This document shows, in pieces, positions 15,332 to 24,427 of a stretch of DNA of 35,101 nt (positions are counted from its first letter, which is position 1; the number at the start of each line of letters is the position of its first letter). The translations under genes and the position numbers were made by a program. The notes below the pieces were generated by a model that searched no databases, was not told the origin of the DNA, and worked only from the letters and a program-made list of their open reading frames with translations. This DNA is from Fischerella thermalis PCC 7521 (GTDB taxonomy: Bacteria; Cyanobacteriota; Cyanobacteriia; Cyanobacteriales; Nostocaceae): the NCBI RefSeq assembly GCF_000317225.1, contig NZ_AJLL01000045.1, forward strand, positions 1-35,101, written 5' to 3'.

Positions 15332-18300
15332 CGTTTTTAGTTGCTCCTAGAGTTTTGAGAGTATTTATTTGGGCTTTGGTGAGATTAACTACACCTGTAA
15401 TATCCATGCCTTCGTAAAGTCTTGGCGCTCTTAATAATTCGTGGAGTTCGCCCGTTTCCACATTCCAAAGTCTAATTGTTCCATCTTCACTGCTGCTAGC
15501 TAAAATGTTACAATTCGGACTGAAGTTTACTGACCAAATCCGTTCCTGATGTCCTGTAAACGTAGTAAGGATTTGACCAGTATTAATATCCCAGACCTCG
15601 ACAATCGGTTTTTCACCACCAACAGCGAGGAAACGACCATCGCTACTAAAGGCTACCGCCCTCACCCAACAAGTTTGTCCCTTCAAGGTTTTCCAGCACT
15701 CACCAGTATTTACATCCCAAATTTTGACGGTTTCATCTTCGCTACCACTAGCTAAAAACTTGCCATCAGGACTAAAGCGAACCGATCGCACCCAACCATT
15801 GTGTCCTCTCAAAGTTTTGAAGCACTCACCACTATTTACATCCCAGAGTTTCACAGTCCGGTCTTCGCTACCGCTGGCGATCGCACTACCATCTGGGCTA
15901 AAAGTAACTGACCAGACCCAATTTTTATGACTTTCTTGAGTTTGGCGGTATTCTCCCGTGTTGATATCCCAAATTCGTAAAACTTTGTCATCGCCACCAC
16001 TGACGAGGCGATCGCCATCGGGACTAAAAGCAACACAGAGTACTCGATCGGTGTGATCTACCAATGTTTTCAGGAGTTGACCTGTTTGCACATCCCATAA
16101 CTTAATACTTTGGTCATCACTACCACTGGCGATCGTGCTACCATCCTGACTCATGGCAATTGTACGTATCCGGTTGGTATGACCCGATAGAAATTTGTAG
16201 GCTTCGCCAGTCTCAATGTCCCAGAACTTGAGGCTTTTATCGTCATTACCACTGACCAAGATATTACCTTCAGGATGGAAAACTATCGACCAAGCCCAAT
16301 CAGTATGTCCTTGCAAAGTTTTCAGACATTGACCAGTATGAACATCCCACAGCTTGACAATTTTGTCATCACTACTACTGATCAATACGTTTTCATCAAT
16401 AAAGGTGACTGACCAAACCCTTGCAGTATGTTCTGATAGTGTCTGTTGACGCTGACCAGTGCGAGTATTCCAGAGAATGATCCGATGGTCTTCGCTGGCG
16501 CTAGCTAAGATACTACCATCAGGACTAAAGGCGACTGAACGTACCCAACCTGTGTGTCCCTCTAAAGTTCTCAAGTGTTGTCCACTAGGGATATCCCAAA
16601 GTCTGATTGTATAATCATCACTACCACTGGCTAAGGTCTTGCTATCTGGACTGAAGGTGACTGCGCGTACCCTAGCAGTGTGTCCCTTGAGAGTTGTCAA
16701 ATATTCGCCAGTATTTGCATTCCATAAAATCACAGTTTTGTCACTGCTGCCACTGGCTAAAAAACTGCCATCAAGGCTAAAGGCGACTGACCGCACCCAA
16801 CTTGTGTGTCTTTCCAAGATTTTGGTACATTCGCCAGTGTGAATATCCCACAGTCGGACTGTCCGATCTTCACTCGCACTGGCTAAAGTTTTACCATTGG
16901 GACTAAAAGCTACTGACCAAACTCTTTCTCTGTGTCCGGTAAGAGTTTTGAGACGCTGACCTGTCGTGGTGTTCCACAACATTAAGGTTTTGTCATCGCT
17001 GGCACTGGCTAAAATTTCACCATCAAAGCTAAAGTAAACTGAGCGAACCCAATTTGTATGGCCTTCGAGAGTAAGAAATTGATGACCATCTGCATGTCTG
17101 AGGTGAATTTTGCTTTTGGTATCGCCCATCGCAATTAGAGATTTGCGAGAACTAGATGCTACTGCTAAAACCGTGCCAAAGGCTTCAGTAAAGCGAGATT
17201 TATCTAAATCAGCACCAATAAATTTAACACCGCGTAAATCAGCACCCCGCAGATAGGCTTGCCAAACTTTCAAACCAGATAAATCAAGCCCCGATAAACT
17301 ATAGTCTAAGTAACGCAGTAAGTTTAAGATGTTGCCGACTGCATATCCTTTTCTGTGTAATTTCGGATCTCGACGCCGCAGGGGATGAACTAGTTTACTT
17401 TCAACATCGGTGATGTTTTTGGCTACAGGTTTAAGAACTAATTCTGTTTGACAATGGCGGACATAGTCTTTAGCGGTTGCTTTAATCAGGGGATAGGTAT
17501 TAAATATTTGCCAATCTCCAGAGTTAATTTCCTCGCTGACTTGACGTACTAATAGCGCAATCATGTATTCCATGACGACATTTTGTAGAGTAAATTTGCC
17601 GTCTACGGTTTCAATGAGCGATCGCCTTTTTAAATTCTCTAGACTTTCAATGATTTGTGAAAACATGGATTTTTCCACCATGTCTTCAGATAAATCTTTG
17701 ACATAGACTGGTTCGCGGTTAATTGCTAACCAGTACATAATTTCTTGTTCCAGTTCTGTTAACCGCTCAAACTGGTTATCTAATAAAGTTTCAATTCCAA
17801 CAAATTGGGTGATTTCTTGGGCGATAAATTCGGAAACATTGCCATTAAATAAATCTTTAATAAATGTAGATAAGATTTTGAGTGCCAAGGGATTACCACT
17901 GTAGAGTTCCACTAGTTGGCGCATTTCATCTACTGAACCAGAAAGCCCTTTATCTGCCAAAACTCTCACGGCTTCTGGCTGTTGTAGACCTTGCAACAAT
18001 AGGGAACGGATCGGTAAATTTTCCCCACCCTGAAGAGCAATTTCCTTGGGTTTGGTGCGACTAGTCAACAGCAGACAACTTTGATGAGATGATTGTCCAA
18101 TACGCTGTATTAAGATACTGTAATCTTCGTATCCTTCTCGATATTCATCTGCATGGACGCCATCAGCGAGAATCGATTCAAAGTTATCTAATATCAACAA
18201 GCAACGTGCAGAACGTAGGTAATCAAGTAAGCGTGAAATTTTATCACTGATACTACCTTTAACATCAACTAGTTGCTGGTCTGAGAAAAACTTGATTACG

Positions 18301-18848
18301 TCATCCAATATTGTTTCCAACTTCGGAGTCTCACGCAAACTACGCCAGATAATGTAGTCAAATTCCGACTGCAACTGCTGCAACAGCTTCACAGAAAGAG
18401 CTGTTTTCCCTAATCCTCCCATACCCAAAAGGGCAACTACACGACAGCGATCGCTAATAATCCATTGCTCTAATGTATTTAGTTCATTTGTACGCCCATA
18501 GAAAATAATTGTGTCGGGTGCATCTCCTAAATCTAATTTGCTTTCAGGTCGGGAATGGTCGCTTTGCTCAACAGACAATTCCTGTGATTTTTGAACATGA
18601 GGATGATTCCCGATCAAATCTGGTTTGTGGATTGCAAACAAAGTCACTAACTCTACTCGTTTTCTGATACCAAATGTTTGGTAGAGCCGTTCTAAATATT
18701 TTCTCACTGTCACAGGTTTAATATTCAAGGCATCAGCGATCGCTTCATTAGATTCTCCTGCCAAGATTAAACGTAATACCTCTTGTCGTCGTGGTGTTAG
18801 CTGTTTCAAAACATCATCTAACTGTTGTTGGTTCATGTTGTTTGGCAT
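15324..18848 (-). CDS. LuxR-type HTH / NB-ARC / WD40 STAND regulator
   Basis: This 1174-residue signal-transduction ATPase has four parts. N-terminus (about 16-70): LTPRRQEVLRLILAGESNEA and TVRKYLERLYQTFGIRKRVEL, a good match to the LuxR/GerE helix-turn-helix. NB-ARC (about 118-330): Walker A GMGGLGKT at 142-149, Walker B CLLILDN at 216-222, sensor LLTSRTKP at 260-267, GNPLAL at 318-323. Then comes a winged-helix/helical region and a short pentapeptide-like stretch (LSGLDLSG..LRGADLRG, about 517-550). The C-terminus (about 555-1150) holds 13 clear WD40 repeats (GH-x-WVRSVAFSPDG..LASGS.D.TVKLWD) plus one degenerate repeat, fitting two seven-blade propellers. STAND proteins use such sensors to trigger nucleotide-driven oligomerisation. 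Here the output could be DNA binding through the N-terminal HTH; MalT has its HTH at the C-terminus. It overlaps the downstream C26 gene by 8 bp. The ligand is unknown. Confidence 0.93.
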   Translation of the reverse strand: MPNNMNQQQLDDVLKQLTPRRQEVLRLILAGESNEAIADALNIKPVTVRKYLERLYQTFGIRKRVELVTLFAIHKPDLIGNHPHVQKSQELSVEQSDHSRPESKLDLGDAPDTIIFYGRTNELNTLEQWIISDRCRVVALLGMGGLGKTALSVKLLQQLQSEFDYIIWRSLRETPKLETILDDVIKFFSDQQLVDVKGSISDKISRLLDYLRSARCLLILDNFESILADGVHADEYREGYEDYSILIQRIGQSSHQSCLLLTSRTKPKEIALQGGENLPIRSLLLQGLQQPEAVRVLADKGLSGSVDEMRQLVELYSGNPLALKILSTFIKDLFNGNVSEFIAQEITQFVGIETLLDNQFERLTELEQEIMYWLAINREPVYVKDLSEDMVEKSMFSQIIESLENLKRRSLIETVDGKFTLQNVVMEYMIALLVRQVSEEINSGDWQIFNTYPLIKATAKDYVRHCQTELVLKPVAKNITDVESKLVHPLRRRDPKLHRKGYAVGNILNLLRYLDYSLSGLDLSGLKVWQAYLRGADLRGVKFIGADLDKSRFTEAFGTVLAVASSSRKSLIAMGDTKSKIHLRHADGHQFLTLEGHTNWVRSVYFSFDGEILASASDDKTLMLWNTTTGQRLKTLTGHRERVWSVAFSPNGKTLASASEDRTVRLWDIHTGECTKILERHTSWVRSVAFSLDGSFLASGSSDKTVILWNANTGEYLTTLKGHTARVRAVTFSPDSKTLASGSDDYTIRLWDIPSGQHLRTLEGHTGWVRSVAFSPDGSILASASEDHRIILWNTRTGQRQQTLSEHTARVWSVTFIDENVLISSSDDKIVKLWDVHTGQCLKTLQGHTDWAWSIVFHPEGNILVSGNDDKSLKFWDIETGEAYKFLSGHTNRIRTIAMSQDGSTIASGSDDQSIKLWDVQTGQLLKTLVDHTDRVLCVAFSPDGDRLVSGGDDKVLRIWDINTGEYRQTQESHKNWVWSVTFSPDGSAIASGSEDRTVKLWDVNSGECFKTLRGHNGWVRSVRFSPDGKFLASGSEDETVKIWDVNTGECWKTLKGQTCWVRAVAFSSDGRFLAVGGEKPIVEVWDINTGQILTTFTGHQERIWSVNFSPNCNILASSSEDGTIRLWNVETGELHELLRAPRLYEGMDITGVVNLTKAQINTLKTLGATKNDE

Positions 18849-19175
18849 TTTGCCAACTTTACATACGCTTTTAGTGACCGATTATTAGCTTACATCGTAA
18901 AAACATCTGTGACACCTGTCACTTATACTTATTATTCGCTGTATAGCAGTTACTAATAGTCATTATTTTACCTCAAAAGCTATTGACATCCAGATATCAG
19001 CCGTGCAATACTTGTCACTAAATACGACAGATAGTTTCCGCAGTCACTTTTCATAGAGTCACAAAAGGCGAGTAATTCGGTCTAATTCTTAGTCACACAG
19101 GTAGAACATCTGTCTCTTTTGGGATAGTCATAACCTTTACCACTTTTGACTAAGAATACAGCGAAAGCTTAGTAA
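18849..19175. promoter_or_regulatory. Divergent promoter region with a cluster of GTCAC/GTGAC motifs
   Basis: Between the STAND gene (minus) and a small plus-strand gene, GTCAC or its complement occurs seven times: 18874, 18909, 18918, 19014, 19043, 19058 and 19092. Two form the inverted pair GTGAC-ACCT-GTCAC (18909-18922). Fewer than one copy is expected by chance in this length. The arrangement suggests binding sites for a regulator, perhaps the adjacent HTH protein itself. No promoter boxes could be fixed and there is no ORF. Confidence 0.5.
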
Positions 19176-19433
19176 ATGGTTCAATCTATGCCCAAAGAGA
19201 GCAACGAACTTAACGAAGTTGACAAATTACTGGTTCAGCTACTAGTAATTCTCATTGGCAGTTGGCAAGAAACTGGTTTTGGTCGTATTGAAATCCAGAG
19301 TGAGAAAATTAAACATGACCGAATCGCAGTCACGATTTTGGGTTCTACTCATTATCGGTATGTCATCAGCGATGAAGATTTAAAAAAGTGGTGGAGAGTG
19401 GGCAAAAAGCTGAATAAGAACACAATTGAATAA
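19176..19433 (+). CDS. Small hypothetical protein
   Basis: The gene encodes 85 residues with no TM segment or signal peptide. The middle reads as a small alpha/beta unit: a helix (NEVDKLLVQLLVILIGSW), a GFGRIEIQSEKIKHDRIAVTILGSTHYRYVIS strand region, then DEDLKKWWRVGKKLNK. No recognised family. A second in-frame ATG at 19188 (MPKESN) is an equally possible start; neither has a clear Shine-Dalgarno. It is divergent from the STAND gene and shares the GTCAC-rich region, so co-regulation is possible but unproven. It is probably real, judging by even amino-acid composition and the lack of an overlapping better frame. Confidence 0.55.
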   Translation: MVQSMPKESNELNEVDKLLVQLLVILIGSWQETGFGRIEIQSEKIKHDRIAVTILGSTHYRYVISDEDLKKWWRVGKKLNKNTIE

Positions 19434-19439
19434 AGATGT

Positions 19440-19685
19440 AATATTGTATCCGACTAATTGCTTACGATATAAAGCTTGGTAATTGATAATTGGTAATCGG
19501 TGATTGTTAAACTGTATTTTTCTTCCCTGTTACCCATTACCGCCCCCAACGGATAATATAAGTCCTCAAGCGGAGATGATGTAAGTCTCCAAAGCAATTG
19601 CATAGTTGTGATGACTAGCAGCTTGGAACAACAAGGAAATGCTCAAAAGTGATCACCTCGCCCTGATAAATTGTGATTTTTTACG
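19440..19685 (+). ncRNA. Possible structured leader or small RNA
   Basis: No gene is supported here. After simple repeats (GGTAATTGATAATTGGTAATC), the part from about 19560 shows ordered pairing: GGAGA-9 nt-TCTCC (19572-19590), GTGATCAC, and CCTCG pairing with CGAGG across about 25 nt. It ends at a strong terminator at 19686-19729, only 31 bp before a small membrane-protein gene. This could be a free-standing sRNA or an attenuating leader. It matches no RNA family I know, so the call is speculative. Confidence 0.3.
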
Positions 19686-19729
19686 AGGCAGGAAAAAGTA
19701 TCTAGTATACTTCCCTGTCTTATTTTTTA
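19686..19729 (+). terminator. Intrinsic terminator upstream of a small membrane-protein gene
   Basis: AGGCAGG pairs with CCTGTCT (one G-U), and after a small internal loop AAGTAT pairs with ATACTT around CTAGT. TATTTTTT follows directly. It would stop plus-strand transcripts coming from 19176-19433 or from the leader region. Confidence 0.65.
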
Positions 19730-19760
19730 GCCAAATTTTGTCATGTAGGAGAGAAATTAT

Positions 19761-19994
19761 ATGGCTATGAAAAAACATCAATACAGTGCTTTATTTAGGT
19801 TCGTTACCAAATTCCTGAAATACTTTTTGCTGACTTTAGTTGGTTTTGCGATCGCTTATGTAATGTCAATGAGTGTCGGCGCACAACATCTTCTAATTAT
19901 GATCTTGCCATTATTTACAGGACTGGTTTGGCGAGCAGCAATTGTTCTATTGTGTTTAGTAGCAACAACCGTCGTCTTTGAATCATTACGTTAG
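19761..19994 (+). CDS. Small membrane protein of unknown function
   Basis: The protein has 77 residues. A basic N-terminus (MAMKKHQYSALFRFVTKFLK) leads into a hydrophobic helix (about 21-39). A second hydrophobic region, HLLIMILPLFTGLVWRAAIVLLCLVATTVVF (43-73), is long enough for one or two helices. The positive-inside pattern places the N-terminus in the cytosol. No motif or family was recognised. The ATG is supported by AGGAGAG 8 bases upstream. It follows a strong terminator by 31 bp, so its promoter must either overlap the terminator region or it is expressed by read-through. A similar-sized membrane protein follows at 20149. Confidence 0.65.
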   Translation: MAMKKHQYSALFRFVTKFLKYFLLTLVGFAIAYVMSMSVGAQHLLIMILPLFTGLVWRAAIVLLCLVATTVVFESLR

Positions 19995-20067
19995 GTTATT
20001 TAAGAAGGCAGAACGGAAGAGGATTTGACTTGTTTGTTCCATTCATAGCGAAATTCCTTTACCAAAA

Positions 20068-20086
20068 CTCTGTGTCCCTTTGCGTT
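20068..20086 (-). repeat. Dispersed CGCAAAGG-type repeat
   Basis: Read on the minus strand this is AACGCAAAGGGACACAGAG, differing by one base from 6537-6555. It lies in the gap between two small membrane-protein genes. Confidence 0.5.
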
Positions 20087-20148
20087 TCAAAACACTTCTT
20101 GGGAGAACCATTTATTACTAAATCATCATCACTTTGGAGAGGAAAAAT

Positions 20149-20361
20149 ATGTCAAACAAAAAAAATAGCACCCTTTGGGTAGGGGTGCTTCCACCAATAT
20201 TAATCATCTTAGTGACAGGATCGCTGTCCTTGGCAATCCTTGATAAAGAAAATCGTCCTGCATATTTTGATATTGCCAAAGTAGCTGTTGGCTATGCTTT
20301 TGGTTCCATGAGGTTGCAGGGAAATAGTAATGACACAGAAAAATCAGACAATTCAAACTGA
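20149..20361 (+). CDS. Small single-TM protein of unknown function
   Basis: The protein has 70 residues. A short basic N-terminus (MSNKKNS) precedes one TM helix ([23 protein letters not shown], about 9-31). A conserved-looking segment follows ([23 protein letters not shown]), then a polar tail ([10 protein letters not shown]). The start at 20149 is well supported by GGAGAGG with a 6-base spacer. An in-frame ATG at 20134 is upstream of that ribosome-binding site and is rejected. The topology is probably N-in with the tail outside. Its last 9 bases overlap the 3' end of miaB on the other strand, so the two transcripts converge. The function is unknown. Confidence 0.65.
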   Translation: MSNKKNSTLWVGVLPPILIILVTGSLSLAILDKENRPAYFDIAKVAVGYAFGSMRLQGNSNDTEKSDNSN

Positions 20362-21717
20362 TACCACTTCCCTTACCTCCACTGGTTCACCCGTCAAACT
20401 AAAAGCGCGAACTTCGCTGATTCTTACCTTAACTAACTTACCTTTAAGTTCGTTGATGTCACCAGTAAAGAAAGTTAGACGGTTAGTGCGGGTACGTCCC
20501 ATGACCTGGGTTTTGTCTTTAGGGTTTTGGTCTTCTACTAGCACTTCTTCTGTGCGTCCCATATAACGTTGCGATCGCTCGGCTGCGATTGTCGCCACTA
20601 AATGGTTTAATCTTTGGAGGCGATCGCTTTTCACCTCTTCACTAAGTTGATTGTCCCAAACTGCGGCGGGTGTTCCTGGGCGGGGAGAATAAGCAGCAGT
20701 ATTCAATTGGTCAAAACCAATATCCTCGACTAACTTGAGTGTATTCTCAAACTGTTCTTCTGTTTCTCCAGGAAAACCAACAATTGCATCAGCACTAATC
20801 GCCGCATCTGGCATATACTCACGGATTGTGTTGATAATCCGGCGATATTTTTCATGGGTATAACCCCGTGCCATGCGTTTTAATACTTCGTTATCCCCAG
20901 ATTGAAATGGAATGTGGAAGTGTTCGCATACCTTCGGCAATTCTGCACAAGCGCGAATCAAGCGCTCAGTAAAATAACGGGGGTGGCTAGTAGCAAATCT
21001 AATTCTTTCCACTCCCGGAACATCATGCACATAGTACAGCAAATCTGTCAATGTATGCTGGTGACGACCTTCCGGTGTTACTCCTGGTAAATCCCGCCCG
21101 TAGGCGTCAATATTTTGACCCAAAAGTGTAACTTCCTTGTAACCCTGACGCCCTAGTTCCTCCATTTCGGCGCGAATCGCCTCTGGTGTCCGAGACTGTT
21201 CCACACCCCGGACATTCGGTACTACGCAATAAGTGCAGCGTTCGTTGCAACCGTAAATCACATTCACCCAAGCCGTAACCTTACTATCCCGGCGTGGCTT
21301 AGTAATATCCTCAATAATATGAATTGGTTCTGTGGCTACAACCTGGTTGCCATCAAATACCTGTTGCAATAAATCTTGCAGACGGTTAGCATGTTGCGGC
21401 CCCATGACTAAATCTAATTCTGGTACTCGGCGCAGTAGGGCTTCTCCTTCCTGTTGAGCAACACAGCCTGCAACAATTAATGTTAAATCCGGTTGTTCGT
21501 GCTTGCGCTTTGCTTGCCTGCCTAGATAAGAATATACTTTTTGCTCTGCATTATCCCGGATAGTGCAGGTGTTATAGAGTATTACATCTGCCTGATTTGG
21601 GTCTTCTGACCACTCAAAGCCCATGTCTTCTAAAATGCCAGCCATACGCTCTGAGTCAGCTTTATTCATTTGGCAACCGAAAGTAGTTATGTGATAATGG
21701 CGGCGTGAAGTGGTCAT
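20353..21717 (-). CDS. miaB: tRNA-2-methylthio-N6-dimethylallyladenosine synthase
   Basis: MiaB is a radical-SAM methylthiotransferase that adds the 2-methylthio group to i6A37 in tRNAs reading UNN codons. The 454-residue protein has the UPF0004 N-terminal domain with three cluster Cys ([35 protein letters not shown]). The radical-SAM motif C-x3-C-x2-C follows ([17 protein letters not shown]), then [18 protein letters not shown] and [20 protein letters not shown] domain lies at the C-terminus ([22 protein letters not shown]). All six ligands for two 4Fe-4S clusters are present and the length is normal. The ATG at 21717 (MTTSRRHYH) is preferred over a TTG two codons upstream. Confidence 0.97.
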   Translation of the reverse strand: MTTSRRHYHITTFGCQMNKADSERMAGILEDMGFEWSEDPNQADVILYNTCTIRDNAEQKVYSYLGRQAKRKHEQPDLTLIVAGCVAQQEGEALLRRVPELDLVMGPQHANRLQDLLQQVFDGNQVVATEPIHIIEDITKPRRDSKVTAWVNVIYGCNERCTYCVVPNVRGVEQSRTPEAIRAEMEELGRQGYKEVTLLGQNIDAYGRDLPGVTPEGRHQHTLTDLLYYVHDVPGVERIRFATSHPRYFTERLIRACAELPKVCEHFHIPFQSGDNEVLKRMARGYTHEKYRRIINTIREYMPDAAISADAIVGFPGETEEQFENTLKLVEDIGFDQLNTAAYSPRPGTPAAVWDNQLSEEVKSDRLQRLNHLVATIAAERSQRYMGRTEEVLVEDQNPKDKTQVMGRTRTNRLTFFTGDINELKGKLVKVRISEVRAFSLTGEPVEVREVVSV

Positions 21718-21852
21718 GAGCAATTACACTTAAGCACTAAAATTTAAAGATTTTCCTATTATTGTATAAACTCTAGCTGCCAATTAACATCTGGCGTGGA
21801 TTGAGATTATAACAAAAATCAAGCTTTTAGCTTTTAGAAACAAACACTCATA

Positions 21853-21991
21853 GAACACAGATTGACGCCAACGCACCATCTATCTGTGTGCATCGGTGTG
21901 TATCGGTGTTCGATTTCTCCAAAATATAGTGGCTTGCGGTTAAGTCTAGTAGAGAAAAAACGAACACGGATGAACACGGATGAACACGGAT
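21853..21991. repeat. Decamer repeats (GAACACGGAT type) in both orientations
   Basis: Plus-oriented unit GAACACAGAT lies at 21853-21862. Three minus-oriented decamers lie at 21882-21911 (reading GAACACCGAT, ACACACCGAT, GCACACAGAT). Three exact plus-oriented GAACACGGAT copies lie at 21962-21991. They lie in the gap between the helicase 3' end and miaB, where no ORF is supported. The opposed copies can pair (ACACAGAT with ATCTGTGT). Confidence 0.75.
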
Positions 21992-22090
21992 AAGAGGGAT
22001 TAACTTAAGAAATGTTGGCACTAGTTACACCAACAATAATCACGATACATTTAAATTGCCTCTTGGTAACTGTACTAGTTAATCAGATAG

Positions 22091-24427
22091 CTAGACTACA
22101 CACTCAGGAAATTGCCGCTTCAAGGCTGAAAACACTGGACAAGGGGTTGAAGCTTGCAAATTCTCTGGTTTACTCCAAGTAAAAGGCGCTTTTTGAGCAG
22201 CAGACATCCACAACAAGCGTTTTGCCCGTGTCATGGCGACGTAAAGCAAACGATACTCTTCAGCTGTTTTCAGGTATTTCGCTTGCTCCCAAGCTTGGGT
22301 AACATCTGGTAAACTCCCTTGATTGTGAAGTGCAGCGCGAATTTGGGCGCGCGCAACTTCTGATAGGGTAAAGTCTCCTAAAAATTGGCTTTGGGGAGGA
22401 ACCCAGAAGCGACCGGGTATCAAATTTTCATGCACAAAGGGAATAAATACGTAGTCCCAGTCCAGCCCTTTGGCTTTATGCATGGTGATAATTGTTAATT
22501 GACCGCGACGGGTATAACGAGCTTCTAAATCTTCTGTTTCTACAGGTTCAAATCTTTCGGAACTGACAATTTCACTCAGGATACCCAGCATGTTTGTCAT
22601 GGAAGCATGACTAGCTATTTGCAAATTAACCCTTTCTGCAAGTTTGTCAGCAGTTGCTAGTTCTGCTTGGTCGTAATTTAATGCTAAAGCCAGGAAGGAA
22701 ATTAGTTGATACAGAGGTAGTTCCATCCGGGCGCGTAGTAAACTCCGACACAAGTGCGCGGCTTTTTGTACTGATTCCGGTTGGGGTGGAGACAAGGGGC
22801 CTGGATACAAGAATTCTTCAGGTACAGAAGCAGGGGCGTTGAGGTCTTGAGTAGGAATTAACTGCCGTTCTACAAATACTTCTAAAGCTGCTTTCAAATA
22901 GTCGGGTGAATGGGGGCGATCGCAAAATTGCAGTAATGCTAAAATTTCTTGCGGTACATGGGAATGGCGTTCACGTTCTCCCACATCATAAAGTGTAATT
23001 TGATGCTCTTTACATACAGGTGCAAGTGCCTCTGCCAACCATTTCCCTTGACGGTTTTCTCTAACTAATATTGCTGCACTAAAAGAATTTGGTGCTTGAG
23101 CAAACAACTCAATTACTCTTTGTGAAAGTAATTGTACTGTGTGATGAATATCACGCGGAGTATACAGTTCTAGTCCCCGCCCGACTGGTTGAGGATTCGC
23201 ATCGGTTTGCGGATCATCTGGATCAACAAGGCGAATGGTTTGAGGACGGAAGGGGGTAGGGAAATTTTGACTCTTGGCTTGATAGGCACTATTGACCCAC
23301 TGCAAGACGAAATTGGCAGCATCAATGATAATTTTGGTGCTGCGTCCTGCTTGATCCATTGTTGCCAAGCGGTTTTTCTGGTTGCAGTCTTCGCAAAACT
23401 CACGGAAATAAATTGGGTCTGCGGGGGTAAAGGTGGAGTTAATCGCTTGGTTGGGATCGCCGACACGAATCAAGTTGGGTTGGTCGGGGTTGTTGGGGTC
23501 GGTGGCCAGAATTTGTAGTAGTTTGGTTTGTAGTGGACTAGAGTCTTGGGCTTCGTCTTCAAAAACCGCAAACACTTGGTTTTGTTCGATTCTACGGGCG
23601 CTAGGATTTTCTAGTACTCGCAGTGCAGCTAAAATCATGTCGTCGTAGTCAATAAAGTCGCGCGATCGCATTAAATTTTGATACTGTTCGTACAATCCGG
23701 CAGCAACAGTTAAAATTTCATAATTATCTATAGTTTGTTCGCTGAAGCGTCGTAAATCTTCTGGCAACATTCCCGAACTTTTAGCCTCATGAATCACGGT
23801 TGTTGCCAAGTCTGGCAATACTTCTGTTCGCAATACTGACTGACGACGCAATCTTTCTGTTTCTTCGCCGTCAAATTGTATACCTTCTAGTAAGCGAAAA
23901 TAATGTCCTGGATGGCTAGCAATCCATTGTTCGACAGCAGTACGGATGAAACGGTGACTTTGGGTTGGTGTAATTAATGTGACATTATCTAATTGTAAGC
24001 CTGACAAATTTGGATGACGACTGGCAATGTTCAAAGCCAGACCATGCAGAGTATGTACAGCAAAACCAGTTTGAGGTAAAGATAAATCGTCACGCAAGTA
24101 TTTGCGGATTTTCGCTTTGATATTAGCAACAGCAGAACGAGTAAATGTTACAACTACCAACTGTCGGCGTTCCGACGAACGCGAAGAATTTGAACGCTGA
24201 TATTGACGAGCGATCGCAATCGCCGCCGCCGCCGCCATTCCCGTAGATTTACCAGCACCAGGAACCGCAGAGACAGCCAATGGTCCAGAGTACCAATCAG
24301 CCATTTGTTGCTGTCCGGGACGCAGACTATTGCGAATTTTTAAAATCGCACTTTCTCTCAAAGAAGATGAGGGCGAGCGAGGATCAGTTTGGTTGTTGGT
24401 TGGTGGTTGGTGGTTGATGGTGGTCAT
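22091..24427 (-). CDS. UvrD/Rep-type superfamily 1 ATP-dependent helicase
   Basis: This 778-residue SF1A 3'-5' DNA helicase unwinds DNA during repair or replication restart. Motif I is SAVPGAGKST near 52-61 and motif Ia VVVTFTRSAV. Motif II reads FEDEAQDSS (DEAQD), and motif III is RVGDPNQAI. Motif V is ITMHKAKGLDWDYVFIP, and motif VI YRLLYVAMTRAKRLLWMSA. The Q-motif area is LRPGQQQMADW. It is longer than PcrA/Rep by spacing in the 1B/2B regions and lacks a RecB-like nuclease at the C-terminus. The first 14 residues (MTTINHQPPTNNQT) are translated from a simple-repeat tract that continues upstream, so the true start could be Met42 or a non-ATG start, although the ATG at 24427 is used here. 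raf1 lies upstream on the same strand. Confidence 0.92.
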   Translation of the reverse strand: MTTINHQPPTNNQTDPRSPSSSLRESAILKIRNSLRPGQQQMADWYSGPLAVSAVPGAGKSTGMAAAAAIAIARQYQRSNSSRSSERRQLVVVTFTRSAVANIKAKIRKYLRDDLSLPQTGFAVHTLHGLALNIASRHPNLSGLQLDNVTLITPTQSHRFIRTAVEQWIASHPGHYFRLLEGIQFDGEETERLRRQSVLRTEVLPDLATTVIHEAKSSGMLPEDLRRFSEQTIDNYEILTVAAGLYEQYQNLMRSRDFIDYDDMILAALRVLENPSARRIEQNQVFAVFEDEAQDSSPLQTKLLQILATDPNNPDQPNLIRVGDPNQAINSTFTPADPIYFREFCEDCNQKNRLATMDQAGRSTKIIIDAANFVLQWVNSAYQAKSQNFPTPFRPQTIRLVDPDDPQTDANPQPVGRGLELYTPRDIHHTVQLLSQRVIELFAQAPNSFSAAILVRENRQGKWLAEALAPVCKEHQITLYDVGERERHSHVPQEILALLQFCDRPHSPDYLKAALEVFVERQLIPTQDLNAPASVPEEFLYPGPLSPPQPESVQKAAHLCRSLLRARMELPLYQLISFLALALNYDQAELATADKLAERVNLQIASHASMTNMLGILSEIVSSERFEPVETEDLEARYTRRGQLTIITMHKAKGLDWDYVFIPFVHENLIPGRFWVPPQSQFLGDFTLSEVARAQIRAALHNQGSLPDVTQAWEQAKYLKTAEEYRLLYVAMTRAKRLLWMSAAQKAPFTWSKPENLQASTPCPVFSALKRQFPECVV

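Noticed and set aside
19639-19770. 43-codon frame starting at an ATG after AAGGAA
   Set aside because: It crosses the terminator hairpin and overlaps the next gene's start. The purine run touches the ATG with no proper spacing.
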